Assembly (NCBI GenBank): GCA_010909165.1
Contig: VJWM01000193.1
Location: 310,001-374,000 of the forward strand
Length of the DNA: 64,000 nt
Direction: 5' to 3'
Source of the DNA: Anthoceros angustus
Lineage: Eukaryota; Streptophyta; Anthocerotopsida; Anthocerotales; Anthocerotaceae
Shown here: positions 29,361 to 39,635 of the stretch, in pieces
How the letters are laid out: the number at the start of each line of letters is the position of its first letter
Position numbering within the stretch: the first letter of the stretch is position 1
Position numbers and translations under genes: made by a program
The notes under the pieces: model-generated
Database searches by the model: none
What the model was told of the DNA's origin: nothing
The model's input: the letters and a program-made list of their open reading frames with translations, nothing else

Positions 29361-32300
29361 TTAGAGTACATGGTGTTCACTTTTCTCGGCATCCTCCTTG
29401 TGCCCAACCAAAAAACTGTGCACTAGCCCATCCATGTCTGTCCACCAGCTCTGGCCTGGCTGCTTCCATGCCTCGATTCCTCTTCTCCTTGCCTGCATCT
29501 CCAGGGCCTCCTCCCACATCTGGGCACCTGCATATATGCTTGACATGGCCACATATGCGCCAGCATCTTTCTTGTCCATGCTCACTGCTTGATAAAAAGC
29601 ATGGTGTCCCACCTCGACATTGCTCCACTTTCGACAAGCACTCAATAAAGTGTGCCACAATGCAGCATCAGGCAGTACAGGCATTGTCTTTATCACAGAA
29701 AGAGCCTCATCCAGTTTGCCTGCACGACCTAGGAGGTCCACCATGCATGTGTAGTGCTCCACCGTGGGCAATGTGCCACAGTGTTTACTCATTGCCTCAA
29801 AGTATTCTCGTCCCTTGTTCACCAGACCTGCATGACTGCATACTTTTAGAACACTGAGGAACGTGACGCCGGTTGGTTGTACGCCATCCTCTTTCATTCT
29901 GTGAAGCAGGTCAAACACCACTTCACTATTGCCCTGGCAGGTGTAGCCTGCAATCAGGGCATTCCAAGCAACGACGTCTCTTTTGGGCAATGCCTCAAAT
30001 ACCTGCAGTGCATCAGCTGTGCTACCCACCTTTGCATACATGTTCATCAAACTGACGGCTACAAACTCATCTGCCTCAAGCCCATGTTTCACAATCTGCG
30101 CATGAAGCTGTCTTCCCAGATTAAAAGCTGCTACATTTGCACATGCCTGCAGGAGGCAGACAAAAGTTGCAGAATCGGGTGCAACGATGCATTCTTCTTG
30201 CATATCTTTGTAAAGAGAAAGTGCTTCCTGTCCCATACCCTGCTGGGAGTATGCTGCTATCAACGTGGTCCATGTCACAACATTCTTTTCACCAAGGCCG
30301 TCAAACATGCCATGAGCGTCCTTTAAGCTGCCACACTTTGCATACATGTTAACCAAAGCGTTGGCTACAACCACATCAGCTTCAAGTCCAGATTCCCTGA
30401 TTTGCCCATGAATCTGTTTCCCCTTCTCCAAAGCCAGGGTGCCCACCCCTGCACAAGCTTGAAGAAGGCACACAAATGTAACAGAGTCGGGTGCAAAGAT
30501 GCCTTCTTCTTGCATATGTCCGTACAGAAGGAGGGCTGCCTGCCCCATGCCCTGCTGGGAATATCCTCCCATGATGGCATTCCATGTGACCACATTTTTC
30601 TGACCAAGTCCATCAAAGACGACCTGAGCATCAACTAAGCTGCCACAATTCACATACATGTTGACCAAACTGTTGGCTATGAACGAATCAGCCTGAAGAC
30701 CTCGTTTTCCAATTTGTGCATGCAGATGCCTGCCATACTCCAAACCCTGGTTGCCCATACTAGCACATGCCTGCAAGAGGCACGCAAATGTTACGGAATC
30801 AGGTGCAAGAATGTCTTCTTTCTGCATATCCCTGTACAGGTGAAGGGCTTCCTGCCACATACCCTTCTGGGAGTATGCCGCTATTATGGAATTCCACGTC
30901 ACCACATTTTTATGATGAAGCAGGTCAAAGACATGCTGAGCATCCGATATGCTGCCACACTTTGCGTACATGTTCACCAAACTGTTGGCGACAAACTCAT
31001 CAGCTTGAAGACCTCGTTCTGCAATCTGGGCATGAAGCTGCCTCCCACTTTCAAACGCTGGGACACCCACACTTGCACATGCCTGGAGGAGGCCCACAAA
31101 TGTCACAGAATTCGGTGCAGTATCGCCTTCAAGTTGTTGATAAATAAGAGTGTAAAGATGATGAAGGGCTTCCCGATCCATGCCCTGCTGGGAATATCCT
31201 GCAATTAGAACAGTCCATGTGGCCACATCTTTTTTCAGAAAGCTGTCAAACACTCCTTGCGCGTCTTCCAAGCTGCCACACTTGGCATACATGTTCACCA
31301 AACTATTGGCTACAAGCACATCAGCCTCCAGCCCTAGTTCTCCAATCTGTGCATGAAGCTGCTTCCCCTTGTCTAGAGCCGGAGCGCCCACACTTGCACA
31401 TGCTTGCAGGAGGCACACAAATGTCACAGAATTGGGTGTAGCCATGCCTTCTTCCTGCATGGCACTGTAAAGACGAAGGGCTTCCTTCCCCATTCCCTGC
31501 TGGGAATATCCTGCCATAAGAGCAGTCCACGTCACCACAGTTTTCTTATCAAGTCCATCAAACACGAGCTGAGCATCCCGTAGGCTCCCACATTTGGCAT
31601 ACATGTTTACCAGACTGTTGGCTACAAACACGTTACCCTGAAGCCCTCGTGCTTCAATCTGTGCATGGAGCTGCTTCGCCTTCTTCAGAGCTGGGATGCC
31701 CACACACGCGCATGCCTGCAGGAGGCACACAAATGTCACAGAATCAGGTTCAGCAATAGCTTCTCCTTGTAGTTGCATGGTATTGTAAAGGCTAAGGGCT
31801 TCCTGACCCATTCCCTGCTGGGAATATCCTGCTATGATGGCATTCCATGTCACCACATCTTTTCGAGGAAGGCCGATGAACAGTGCTTGAGCGTCTTCCA
31901 ACCTGCCACACTTGGAATACATGTCCACCAAGGAATTAAAAACAAACATCTCGGGCTCAGGCTCAAGCCTAGCGGCCAACACATCAGCATGCACCTGCTG
32001 CCCAGTTTTCACGTCTCCTGTCCTTGCACAAGCCTGAAGTGCTGCTACAAACACATGGCCATCTGGCTCCACACTTGACGTACGCATCCTATGATAGAGT
32101 TGTATGGCCTGGCCAGCTTGTCCATGCTGCACATAAGCAGACATTATGGCAGACCAGGTAAAGGCATCTGGTTTGGGGATGACGGTGAACACATCCATCG
32201 CCTCGTGCATGCAGGCATGCGAAGCATACATCCGCAGAACCTGATTGCACAGGAAGGTGTCCGACCCGCATCCCGTCTTCACGATAAGAGCATGGACGCG

Positions 32301-32831
32301 TCGACCTAGACCAAGACAATGCTTGTCCAATACACAGTGCTTCAGAAGGGTGCAGAAGAGAGATTTGGAAATGCAGCAGTGAGTGTACACAAGAAGACCC
32401 AAAGCCTCAACAGCCTCATTGAGCTGGCCCTGACGACATAGCTTCCTCACGGTTTCAGCCGTCACGCCACTTTGGTATCCTGCAAACTCACAGACAGTCG
32501 CAGTGGCAGGCAGGCTCCAGTTGCTTTTCGAGGCAAGCTGAACAGTCTGGACCTCCCGGGACTCTCCACTGCTCCTGCTGCTCTTCTTCTTCTTGTCGTG
32601 CCCACTATCCCAACAAAGTGTGGGCTCCCAAGAACATTGTGGCCACAAGAGCTCTTGACGGCTAATACACCCCTTGCTGCTGATGAGACATGCTTGTCCC
32701 GCTCCAGCCAGGCATCCTGAACGTTGCTTGCTTACGCTCCTGCTACCTGAAATAAACCCACCACTTTCAACGCTCCAGACAAGCTGCACCATGGCTGGCA
32801 GCAGAATCCTATACCCAAGGACGGATATCAC
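29361..32831 (-). CDS. PLS-class pentatricopeptide repeat protein with E/E+ tail, no DYW domain
   Basis: This is an intronless frame of 1156 codons. The N-terminus (~1-110, Ser/Arg-rich, weak repeats) suits a plastid or mitochondrial transit peptide. Residues ~140-985 hold eight ~104-108-residue P-L-S triplets, recognisable by QLHAQIxxxGL, VANSLVNMYAKCGSLxDAQ, VVTWNAIIAGYSQQGMGQEA and SVTFVCLLQACA. An E domain follows (AGKLDEALSVIKTMPVLPDA; LWHTLLSACRKWSNVEVGHH), then an E+-like end (QPGQSWWTDMDGLVHSFLVG), and the protein stops without a DYW deaminase. Such proteins bind organellar RNA and usually specify C-to-U editing sites. Without a DYW domain it would need a partner deaminase. The triplets are unusually alike, suggesting recent internal duplication or gene conversion. 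The first in-frame ATG is used as the start. Confidence 0.93.
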   Translation of the reverse strand: MISVLGYRILLPAMVQLVWSVESGGFISGSRSVSKQRSGCLAGAGQACLISSKGCISRQELLWPQCSWEPTLCWDSGHDKKKKSSRSSGESREVQTVQLASKSNWSLPATATVCEFAGYQSGVTAETVRKLCRQGQLNEAVEALGLLVYTHCCISKSLFCTLLKHCVLDKHCLGLGRRVHALIVKTGCGSDTFLCNQVLRMYASHACMHEAMDVFTVIPKPDAFTWSAIMSAYVQHGQAGQAIQLYHRMRTSSVEPDGHVFVAALQACARTGDVKTGQQVHADVLAARLEPEPEMFVFNSLVDMYSKCGRLEDAQALFIGLPRKDVVTWNAIIAGYSQQGMGQEALSLYNTMQLQGEAIAEPDSVTFVCLLQACACVGIPALKKAKQLHAQIEARGLQGNVFVANSLVNMYAKCGSLRDAQLVFDGLDKKTVVTWTALMAGYSQQGMGKEALRLYSAMQEEGMATPNSVTFVCLLQACASVGAPALDKGKQLHAQIGELGLEADVLVANSLVNMYAKCGSLEDAQGVFDSFLKKDVATWTVLIAGYSQQGMDREALHHLYTLIYQQLEGDTAPNSVTFVGLLQACASVGVPAFESGRQLHAQIAERGLQADEFVANSLVNMYAKCGSISDAQHVFDLLHHKNVVTWNSIIAAYSQKGMWQEALHLYRDMQKEDILAPDSVTFACLLQACASMGNQGLEYGRHLHAQIGKRGLQADSFIANSLVNMYVNCGSLVDAQVVFDGLGQKNVVTWNAIMGGYSQQGMGQAALLLYGHMQEEGIFAPDSVTFVCLLQACAGVGTLALEKGKQIHGQIRESGLEADVVVANALVNMYAKCGSLKDAHGMFDGLGEKNVVTWTTLIAAYSQQGMGQEALSLYKDMQEECIVAPDSATFVCLLQACANVAAFNLGRQLHAQIVKHGLEADEFVAVSLMNMYAKVGSTADALQVFEALPKRDVVAWNALIAGYTCQGNSEVVFDLLHRMKEDGVQPTGVTFLSVLKVCSHAGLVNKGREYFEAMSKHCGTLPTVEHYTCMVDLLGRAGKLDEALSVIKTMPVLPDAALWHTLLSACRKWSNVEVGHHAFYQAVSMDKKDAGAYVAMSSIYAGAQMWEEALEMQARRRGIEAWKQPGQSWWTDMDGLVHSFLVGHKEDAEKSEHHVL

Positions 32832-32899
32832 GTGTGATCATCTTCCAGAGGATGTCTCCTCGTTCCAGCATGGTGGTGAACATGCAGGCAATAAGCGGC

Positions 32900-33070
32900 A
32901 GCTTGGACGATAATCGTAATCAGTTTGACAAAAAGCATCGTCATGCACATCTCAGAGCACAAGGACAAGAAGGTCATGAATTTGTGGCCAACAAGCTTGG
33001 TGAACATGGATGCAAATTTGGCAGCTTAGAAGGTGGGCCTAGATTTTTTTATGACACCAAAGCTTGTTAC
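32900..33070 (+). pseudogene. PPR fragment, opposite strand and head-to-head with the PPR gene
   Basis: The plus strand reads HAHLRAQGQEGHEFVANKLG, then EHGCKFGSLEG, a degenerate version of the QLHAQIxxxGLxxDxFVANxLVNMYAKxGSLED block of the PPR gene that starts 70 bp away on the other strand. It covers less than one triplet and has no start or continuation. Confidence 0.7.
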
Positions 33071-33236
33071 GATTGATAGGCTTTAATTCCTTGTGGTAAT
33101 GCAGTTTCACGTGCATGTTGAGAGACATCGCTTACCGGCTCCCGAGATCCACTGAGAAGAATGAAGAGTTCAAACGCACTAGCTTTGAGCCTAGACCGTG
33201 TGTGCAGCACCCCGGAGATAGTCCTTTTACAGCTGG

Positions 33237-36034
33237 TTAACTTGGCATTGATAATATGTAGAAGGAAAGGACAGTACAAGGAAGATGAACCATAAAGCAA
33301 TAGACATAGAGGCAACTGCTCCAAGACCACAGAAACTCTGTAGCTTGCCATAATTCTCCTATAGCAAGCCGTGATGGGAGGCCCAACAGGAATTGTCCTA
33401 TCCCAACCAGGCCAAGGGGAGATGACAAGATAGTTAGCAAGTTCCGTAGGATCAAGATGATGACAGCGCTCCTGGAAGTCTCCTTGGTGGTCATCTTCTT
33501 CCAGGTCCGTCGCAGAGGGCTGGCAGTCATACACATAGGGACTAGGGTGATGGCACCCAATATGGCTATGGCATAATTCAAAACTGAAATTACAGCAAGA
33601 CCTATTGTTGCAGCTGCCAGCAGGAAAGCCTTCAGGATCCTCCAGGAGTTGTCCTTCTTGTCAGCAGACGTCAGTTCAGCAAAATCAGAGCTTCTACTTA
33701 CCACTGGCGTGAACTGCAATGCAGCCCACAAGCTCAGGATAGCCAAGGAGGCCCAGGCAGCTACTCTGACCTCGTCATCTGAAAAGTCTCTAACCAAGGG
33801 GATGGATCCGAATGAAGAGTGCCCAAGCATGGAGTGAAGAAGAGGAGGAAGACATGCTACGAGGGCGGACCAGGCATAAACTATGAGAACAACCAGTAAT
33901 GGTTGAATTGATTGTCCACTCAAATTGCTTGGATTAGCTCCCACCACATCCTGTACAACCCTTTTACCTGCCTCCTTCTGTCTACGTTCTCCCCTGCTTT
34001 TTTGGTCTCCACCAGCAAACGACCATAGAGATGCAGCCTCAAGGGGAAAGCTTACAAGCAGTAGGAAAACTGGTATCATGTACGTACTAATTGCTATGAA
34101 CTTGGTTGGAGAAGTCATGACATAGAGGAACAACGAATGATGGAGTTTCTCAAGTAGATTATTAACAGATCGCACCACAAGCTCCAGCAGCCTGCGCACA
34201 GAGACCACTATTTAGAAATATAGACCGTCCAGGTTCAACAACAGCTTGGTCTTTTCAGACATGACCTGCCCAGTCTTTGAAGCGCATCAATCTGACTTGT
34301 AGCATCTGACATCCACCCTCCAGGAAAAAATTGCAGGGTGACAGCATCCACTTGGTAATCCCTGAAAGCCCCGTGAGCTCCTGTTGGCACACCGAGAGCC
34401 TTCACAAGCACAACATAAGAGGGAAGATTCAGTAGGCAATCAAGATCCGTAGTATTGAAGTTCAAAGTTTGTTTCTGACCAATATGTACCTGGTCTGAAA
34501 TTGATTTTGCAAACGTTGCCAGGCCACTGACATAGTCTGAGCCCGTAATGTGGTAGTTCCAATCAACATTCCACTTCCGTAATTGTTTGCTCAGTCTTTC
34601 CAACAGGCCACCTACATTTCGTACCCATGCAGAGTTCAACAATGTTGCTGATGAACCAAGAATCAGGTGAAAACCATGCCCCCATCCTGTTGCTATTGTG
34701 TTGCAGATATTCACAAGGTCAAGATTGGCCATTTGACCATTCAAGCCTTGACCCTGCACCTGGAGGTAGGTCACGCCCTTCTGCCCATATTCTTGCCCTT
34801 GCTGCAGCTCAACTACCAAGCCCGCAGCAATCGTGCCAGCGCGCTTGAAGTCACCCAAAAGCAAGTCATCGGGGTTCTTCCAACAACCACAGCTATTGTC
34901 AATCGGAGAAGGGCTTAAACCATGTTTAGCATCGATGCTCAGACAAGGCTGCTGCTGGCAGACCTCCCCTGACAGTAAGCTCCTGTACCCTGGTGCAGTT
35001 GGCAGAATTGGCTCGTGATACTCTTTCAGCCAGGCAGCCACAGCAGCATAAGCACCATGTCGAGAGTCTGCCACAAGCCAGATAATGTCCTTAGCCAGCC
35101 ACAAAGCCTTGCTAAGGAGCCCAACAACTTCCAGTCCAATCCCTAGAGCTAAAGCATCTTTGGCAGCTATATTCTGGGCGTCGACAGGAGTGACCAAGAC
35201 TATAGCATCATTTCCTTCTCCTCGTGGAGCCCTTATAATGCCAACCACGTTAACAGCTGGGCTTCTGGTCACCTCCTTGTTCTCCCTGTGCACTTGCCAC
35301 TGATAGTCTTGTGACACATTCTCCTTCGAATTTGTAAAGAAGCGAACGGCATCAAAAGGGTTCGCAGACGGGATAAATGGTTGAAAGAAAGAGTCCACTC
35401 CGAGAGCTTCAAAGTTGCTCAACAGCCACTTCCGTATTGCCCTGCATAAGCACAGATTCAAGACCCTTAATTTCAACTAGATCAGGCTCCAAGCGAATAG
35501 CACAATCATTCACTGATCTTCTCTTTTCGAGGGACTGACTCACAATGGTGCATCTGTGCTTTGGGCAATCAAACGCTGGACCTCATCCGCTAACACTCTG
35601 ACATCTCTTGCATTTGCTTCTCCAAAGTGTGCGTCCGCTGACCCTGCAGATAGCACGAGAAACTATGCAGTGTGCTCTGTCACATTCGAGCAGTGCCCCA
35701 TCTTACAGAATGAAACAGACAATTCTCTGACCTGGCATCAGTGCATTTTCAGAGACATAAGTATTCTTGGCCAAGGCCGGCAGCAGCAACAGGACCACCA
35801 ATCCGGCCAAGTAGCAGAACGTGCTTTCCTCTCAAAAGGTTGTAGTCAACGTTAGATACGAGCAAATGAAAACATGAAAGAGAAGCTCAAGGCTGCAACT
35901 CAGCTACTAACACCACTGTAATTCCCCTGAGAATCCGTGGCTCACCTCACCACATGGGCGTGCTTCACCAAAAGCGTTCCAACTCGGACAGCCAGCCTCT
36001 GCTGCTGTTCGTGGGGGCTTGCTGCAGAAGCCAT
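33237..36034 (-). CDS. GAA1: GPI transamidase subunit GAA1/GPAA1
   Basis: Five exons at about 36,034-35,951, 35,828-35,732, 35,643-35,544, 35,441-34,266 and 34,191-33,237 join in frame to about 803 residues. GAA1 is an ER membrane subunit of the complex that attaches GPI anchors to proteins. Exon 1 begins MASAASPHEQQQRLAVRVGT. Exon 2 gives the N-terminal membrane span YLAGLVVLLLLPALAKNTYV followed by SENALMPG, conserved in the family. Exon 4 holds the lumenal M28-peptidase-like domain (VVGIIRAPRGEGNDAIVLVT, LAKDIIWLVADSRHGAYAAV, LNGQMANLDLVNI). Exon 5 is the multi-span C-terminal part (about six hydrophobic segments). It is longer than Arabidopsis GAA1 (~700). The splice site after exon 1 was chosen to keep the frame (HV/ESTF) and is the least certain. 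Confidence 0.9.
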
Positions 36035-36163
36035 CGTTTTAGCCGGATCCATTTGGCTTGCTTTTCAGGGCACAGCTTCTCAGGTTAAAAATACAGAACT
36101 GCAAACCGAGTGAAAATATAGTTCACAGTTCGGTCGCGGCAGTCTGTGTCTGCTCTTCCAAAG
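36035..36163. promoter_or_regulatory. Compact divergent promoter, GAA1 / proteasome beta-3
   Basis: Only about 129 bp separate the two start codons, which point away from each other. Both 5' leaders and both core promoters must share this space or extend into the other gene. I see no clear TATA box. Confidence 0.65.
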
Positions 36164-37368
36164 ATGTCGGTAAGTCTGCATCTCGCGACCTGTTCGTGGC
36201 CATGTTCCGTCTCGTGGAATGCGTGTGAACGTGCCTGATGCTTTGGGGCGCGGCAGATTACGACCTACAATGGAAGTGCCCTGATTGCCATGGTCGGCAA
36301 AGGCTGCTTTGCTATAGCCAGCGATCAAAGATTAGGAGTCCAGTTCCAGACAATTGCGACGGACTTTCAACGCATTTTCAAGATACATGACAAGCTCTAC
36401 ATCGGCCTTTCCGGGCTGGCTACTGATGTGCAGACTCTGTAAGCGTGAGCTGCAAATTGCTTTGGCTGCTGCCTGAGTTTGGCTTGTGACTGGGATGAGG
36501 GTTGATTCTCCTCTTGCAGGCACCAGAGGCTTCAATTTCGTCACAAACTCTACCAGCTGCGTGAAGAGAGGGATATGAGACCGGAGACTTTTGCCAGTCT
36601 TGTGTCTGCCATGCTGTATGAGAAGAGGTATGCTGTTCACTCTCAGGTCAGCCGGTTGGTGATCGCTGCTGAGTTCCGTTCTGACTCCAGGAGTTTTTCT
36701 AGGTTTGGACCCTATTTTGCTGAGCCTGTTATCGCGGGCTTGAATTCCGAGGGCGAACCCTTCATCTGCACCATGGATCTCATTGGAGCCAAGTACTTCT
36801 CTCGATGCCTTCTCCGTCAGCTCAAATTCTGTCCTTTTTCTGCTATTCCAAGCTTCCGGGCACTAGTTCATAGGCTTAATCTTTTGAGTGACTTTACCTT
36901 TACAGGCAGCTGGCAAAAGATTTCGTGGTTTCCGGAACTGCTTCTGAATCTCTCTACGGTGCATGTGAATCCATGTACAAGCCCGACCTGGTAAACCCTT
37001 GCTGCATAAGTTGAGACCCCTATTTAATTTCAAGGGCTTGCTGTGTGTGTGCGCTTGAAAACATGACGAGAACCTTGCGGGCTTGTTCACTGCCTTTATC
37101 GATACCTTGCAATTGTACACAACAGGAACCAGAGGAGCTGTTTGAGACCATTTCACAGGCTTTGCTCTCTTCTGTGGATAGAGATTGTGTCAGTGGCTGG
37201 GGTGGCATTGTCTACGTTGTGTAAGCACAAGTTTCAATCCTATCCAGCAGTTTCTTCCTCTTTACTTTCCTGATGCTACCATCTCGTGACCTGTCTCTGA
37301 AAATGTGTCTGTTATACAGGACACCGGATCAGGTCATCGTCCGAACGCTGAAGGGTCGGATGGACTAA
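36164..37368 (+). CDS. PBC1: 20S proteasome subunit beta type-3
   Basis: Seven exons (36,164-36,169; 36,257-36,438; 36,520-36,627; 36,703-36,792; 36,906-36,990; 37,126-37,220; 37,320-37,368) with GT-AG introns give exactly 204 residues, the family length. The first exon holds only ATG TCG. Landmarks: [20 protein letters not shown] near the N-terminus, [91 protein letters not shown], then [20 protein letters not shown] and the end LKGRMD. Beta-3 is a structural subunit of the 20S core without a catalytic N-terminal threonine; none is seen here and there is no propeptide. It acts in cytosol and nucleus. Confidence 0.96.
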
Positions 37369-38007
37369 CTTAGCATCAGTCTGCTTACTGAAGGTTAGAT
37401 TTGCCTAGTTTAAACAGCTGGTGGCTAGCCACGTCCTATAGCAACTCACAAAACTTGGTAGTTTGTCTGCAAATCACAAGACACTGCAGGCAGCCAGCAG
37501 CTAGGGGTTGCTACCGGTAGTTCTCACACGAGCATTTTTCGCGTTTCTTGCATTTCAGTATGCCGCCTTGTATCCCATCGTGTGAGAGTTCCCTTCGCTA
37601 CTTTGGACTATGTATTAGCGGTGGCGCCGTGGAGGTCTACCGGAACAGTTGCCATTCGCCTCGTGCAGTGTAGATCCAAGTTTTCCGATCTGGCATGCCT
37701 GATGAAGACTGCGTTGGACGGTGTCGGGGGATCCTGGTATGGTCCATTTCGCAACGGTCTTGGAAAAGCAATCCTCATTTTAAGTTAATACAATTATGTG
37801 CCACGTGTCCTAATCTTCCTTAGTCGCCACTTGTAGGGAGACGAGTGGGTCGATTTTGCATGCAATGGAATCGAGCGGCTAACGGTGAAACTGTCCTCCA
37901 GCACCCTACGCTCTCGACCCAAAGGGAGTTGAATGCTGGTGTAGATAGACTACAATCGAAGGGGAAGTATCAACCAGGCAACCAGCCCAGAAAGCTATTC
38001 GGCCAGA
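37369..38007. other. Intergenic region upstream of the VIT-family gene
   Basis: About 640 bp. I see no domain or repeat. It probably holds the proteasome-gene terminator and the promoter and 5' leader of the next gene. Confidence 0.5.
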
Positions 38008-39140
38008 ATGGAGGACGGCAAGAGTTGGAGGCACGAGGGGGGAAAGTTCCGGACAAGCTCCAAGAGCTTGAGCCAAAACCAGTCCCTGCAGCAGCCATTT
38101 CTGGGGGGAAAATCTGGACATGGAGTTGGCTCGCCTGACATGGAGAATCAAAGGCAGGAAGTGGACGAGAAGCCGCAAGAGCTCTCTACCTGGGGAGGAG
38201 AGTATGCTAAAAGCATGGTCTATGGTGGGCTTGATGCCATTGTCACAAGTTTTGCCCTTGTTGCCTCAGTTTCTGGTGGAAACTTGCCTTCTGGTATGTT
38301 GCTCCAGGTTCTTGACTGTATCAAGTTTCAGCAATTAGATATATGTAGCAGTCTGGATGGGTGAGCAGGCCTGCAATATTGCAGTGTGTTGCGAATTCAG
38401 CTGCGGAGAGTCACTGCAGGGTACTAACATCGACATTTGCGGTCTTTCAGCGGCTGTGCTAGTTTTGGGGTTTGCCAATCTAGTTGCAGACGGCATATCT
38501 ATGGGCTTTGGAGATTTTCTGTCCAGCACTACTGAGAGAGACTACATGGTCAGCAGGAAGAGGCTGGCTGAGTGGCAGGTCAGAAACAACCGTCACACCC
38601 AAATGCTGGACCTGGTACGAGTTTATGAGGAGCATGGGATGGAAAAGGAGGACGCTGAAAAGGTTTGTGCCCTCAGTCCACTGCATGGAGGATTCACGAA
38701 GTAAGTTCCAGACACCAGTTAATAACTTCCCACCCTCTTATGCATGCTTTTGCCAGGTGGTGGACGTGTTTGCAAAATACAAGGACTTGCTGGTGGATCA
38801 GAAGATGACCTTGAAGGAGGGATTGCAGCCGGACGAAGATGAGACTCCCTGGAAGAACGGCATAGTCACCTTCATCTCTTTCCTGCTCTTCGGATGTACC
38901 CCACTTCTGACCTACCTGATTGCCAGTCCTCTCACCGAAAATCCCCACTACAGATTTGCAGCAGCATGCGTGGTGACTGGCATTGCCCTCATTCTGCTCG
39001 GACTAGCGAAAGCGAAGATCTCCGGCCAAGGATATGTCACATCAGCCCTTGTAGTTCTCTGTAACGGAGGCCTCGCTGCTGCTGCCGCCTATCTGATTGG
39101 CTATTTTCTTACTGATGTATTTGGCATCGATGAAGGCTGA
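38008..39140 (+). CDS. VIT/CCC1-family vacuolar iron/manganese transporter
   Basis: Three exons (about 38,008-38,293, 38,451-38,662, 38,757-39,140) give about 293 residues. The family moves Fe2+/Mn2+ out of the cytosol, typically into vacuoles. The hydrophilic N-terminus (~70 residues) is followed by SMVYGGLDAIVTSFALVASV (TM1), AAVLVLGFANLVADGISMGF then GDFLSSTTERDYM (TM2 with the conserved G-D/E-F loop), a charged cytosolic metal-binding helical domain (KRLAEWQVRNNRHTQMLDLV; KDLLVDQKMTLKEGLQPD), and three more spans (NGIVTFISFLLFGCTPLLTY; AAACVVTGIALILLGLAKAK; ALVVLCNGGLAAAAAYLIGY). The DGISMGFGDFLSS form resembles algal and protist members more than angiosperm VIT1, from memory. The start at MEDGKSW is a choice; the frame is open further upstream. 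Confidence 0.88.
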
Positions 39141-39635
39141 TTCTATCAGTCCAGCCGCTAATCCGATTGTGTACTGGACATCTTTGCACCTGGTTAACTT
39201 GGGTGCAGATGGTAATTGAGCACCTCGTTTTCTTCGCAATCCCTTTCGCTACGCCTTTAGGGAAGAGACCGGCAAAACGGAGGTGATGTGCGGATTATTA
39301 GTGTTTGCCCAACGTGTTGGACTCTCACGCCCACTGGTCACCTCTCACCTGAGGAAACGAGCAGTTGTGTTGCTGAATGGCAGGACCCAATCACGTTCCT
39401 CACACAAATATCAGCTGGGAGAAAGTAGAAGGTTTGGAATCTTACTGCGTAGAAAGAGTGCGAAAAAACAGCAAGCACTTGGACAGGATCGTGCGTCTCC
39501 TTGGCGTCCCTTCTTCCAATAGCGGCTTGGCGGTGTGTCAGTGGTGTCCCTCCCGTCTTCGAGTTCGAAAGCCTCTCCGGCAGACCCCTCGTATGGAATA
39601 AAAAGCTCCGCAGCTGGGAAAGGGCGGCGGGCGCC
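39141..39635. other. Intergenic and 5' leader of the ELF4-like gene
   Basis: Contains the presumed VIT-gene terminator and the ELF4-like leader. An upstream open frame of 74 codons (39,377-39,601) would end 34 bases before the favoured start. In the ELF4 frame a further in-frame ATG lies at 39,501. Confidence 0.4.

Noticed and set aside
29361-32831. Plus-strand frames of 60-185 codons opposite the PPR gene
   Set aside because: They repeat with the PPR period and contain no domain; antisense shadows.
33649-35435. Plus-strand frames opposite GAA1
   Set aside because: Short, without domains, and the minus-strand GAA1 exons explain the sequence.
37582-37788. 68-codon frame MRVPFATLDYVLAVAP between the proteasome and VIT genes
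   Set aside because: No domain, no splice context, and composition like the surrounding intergenic DNA.
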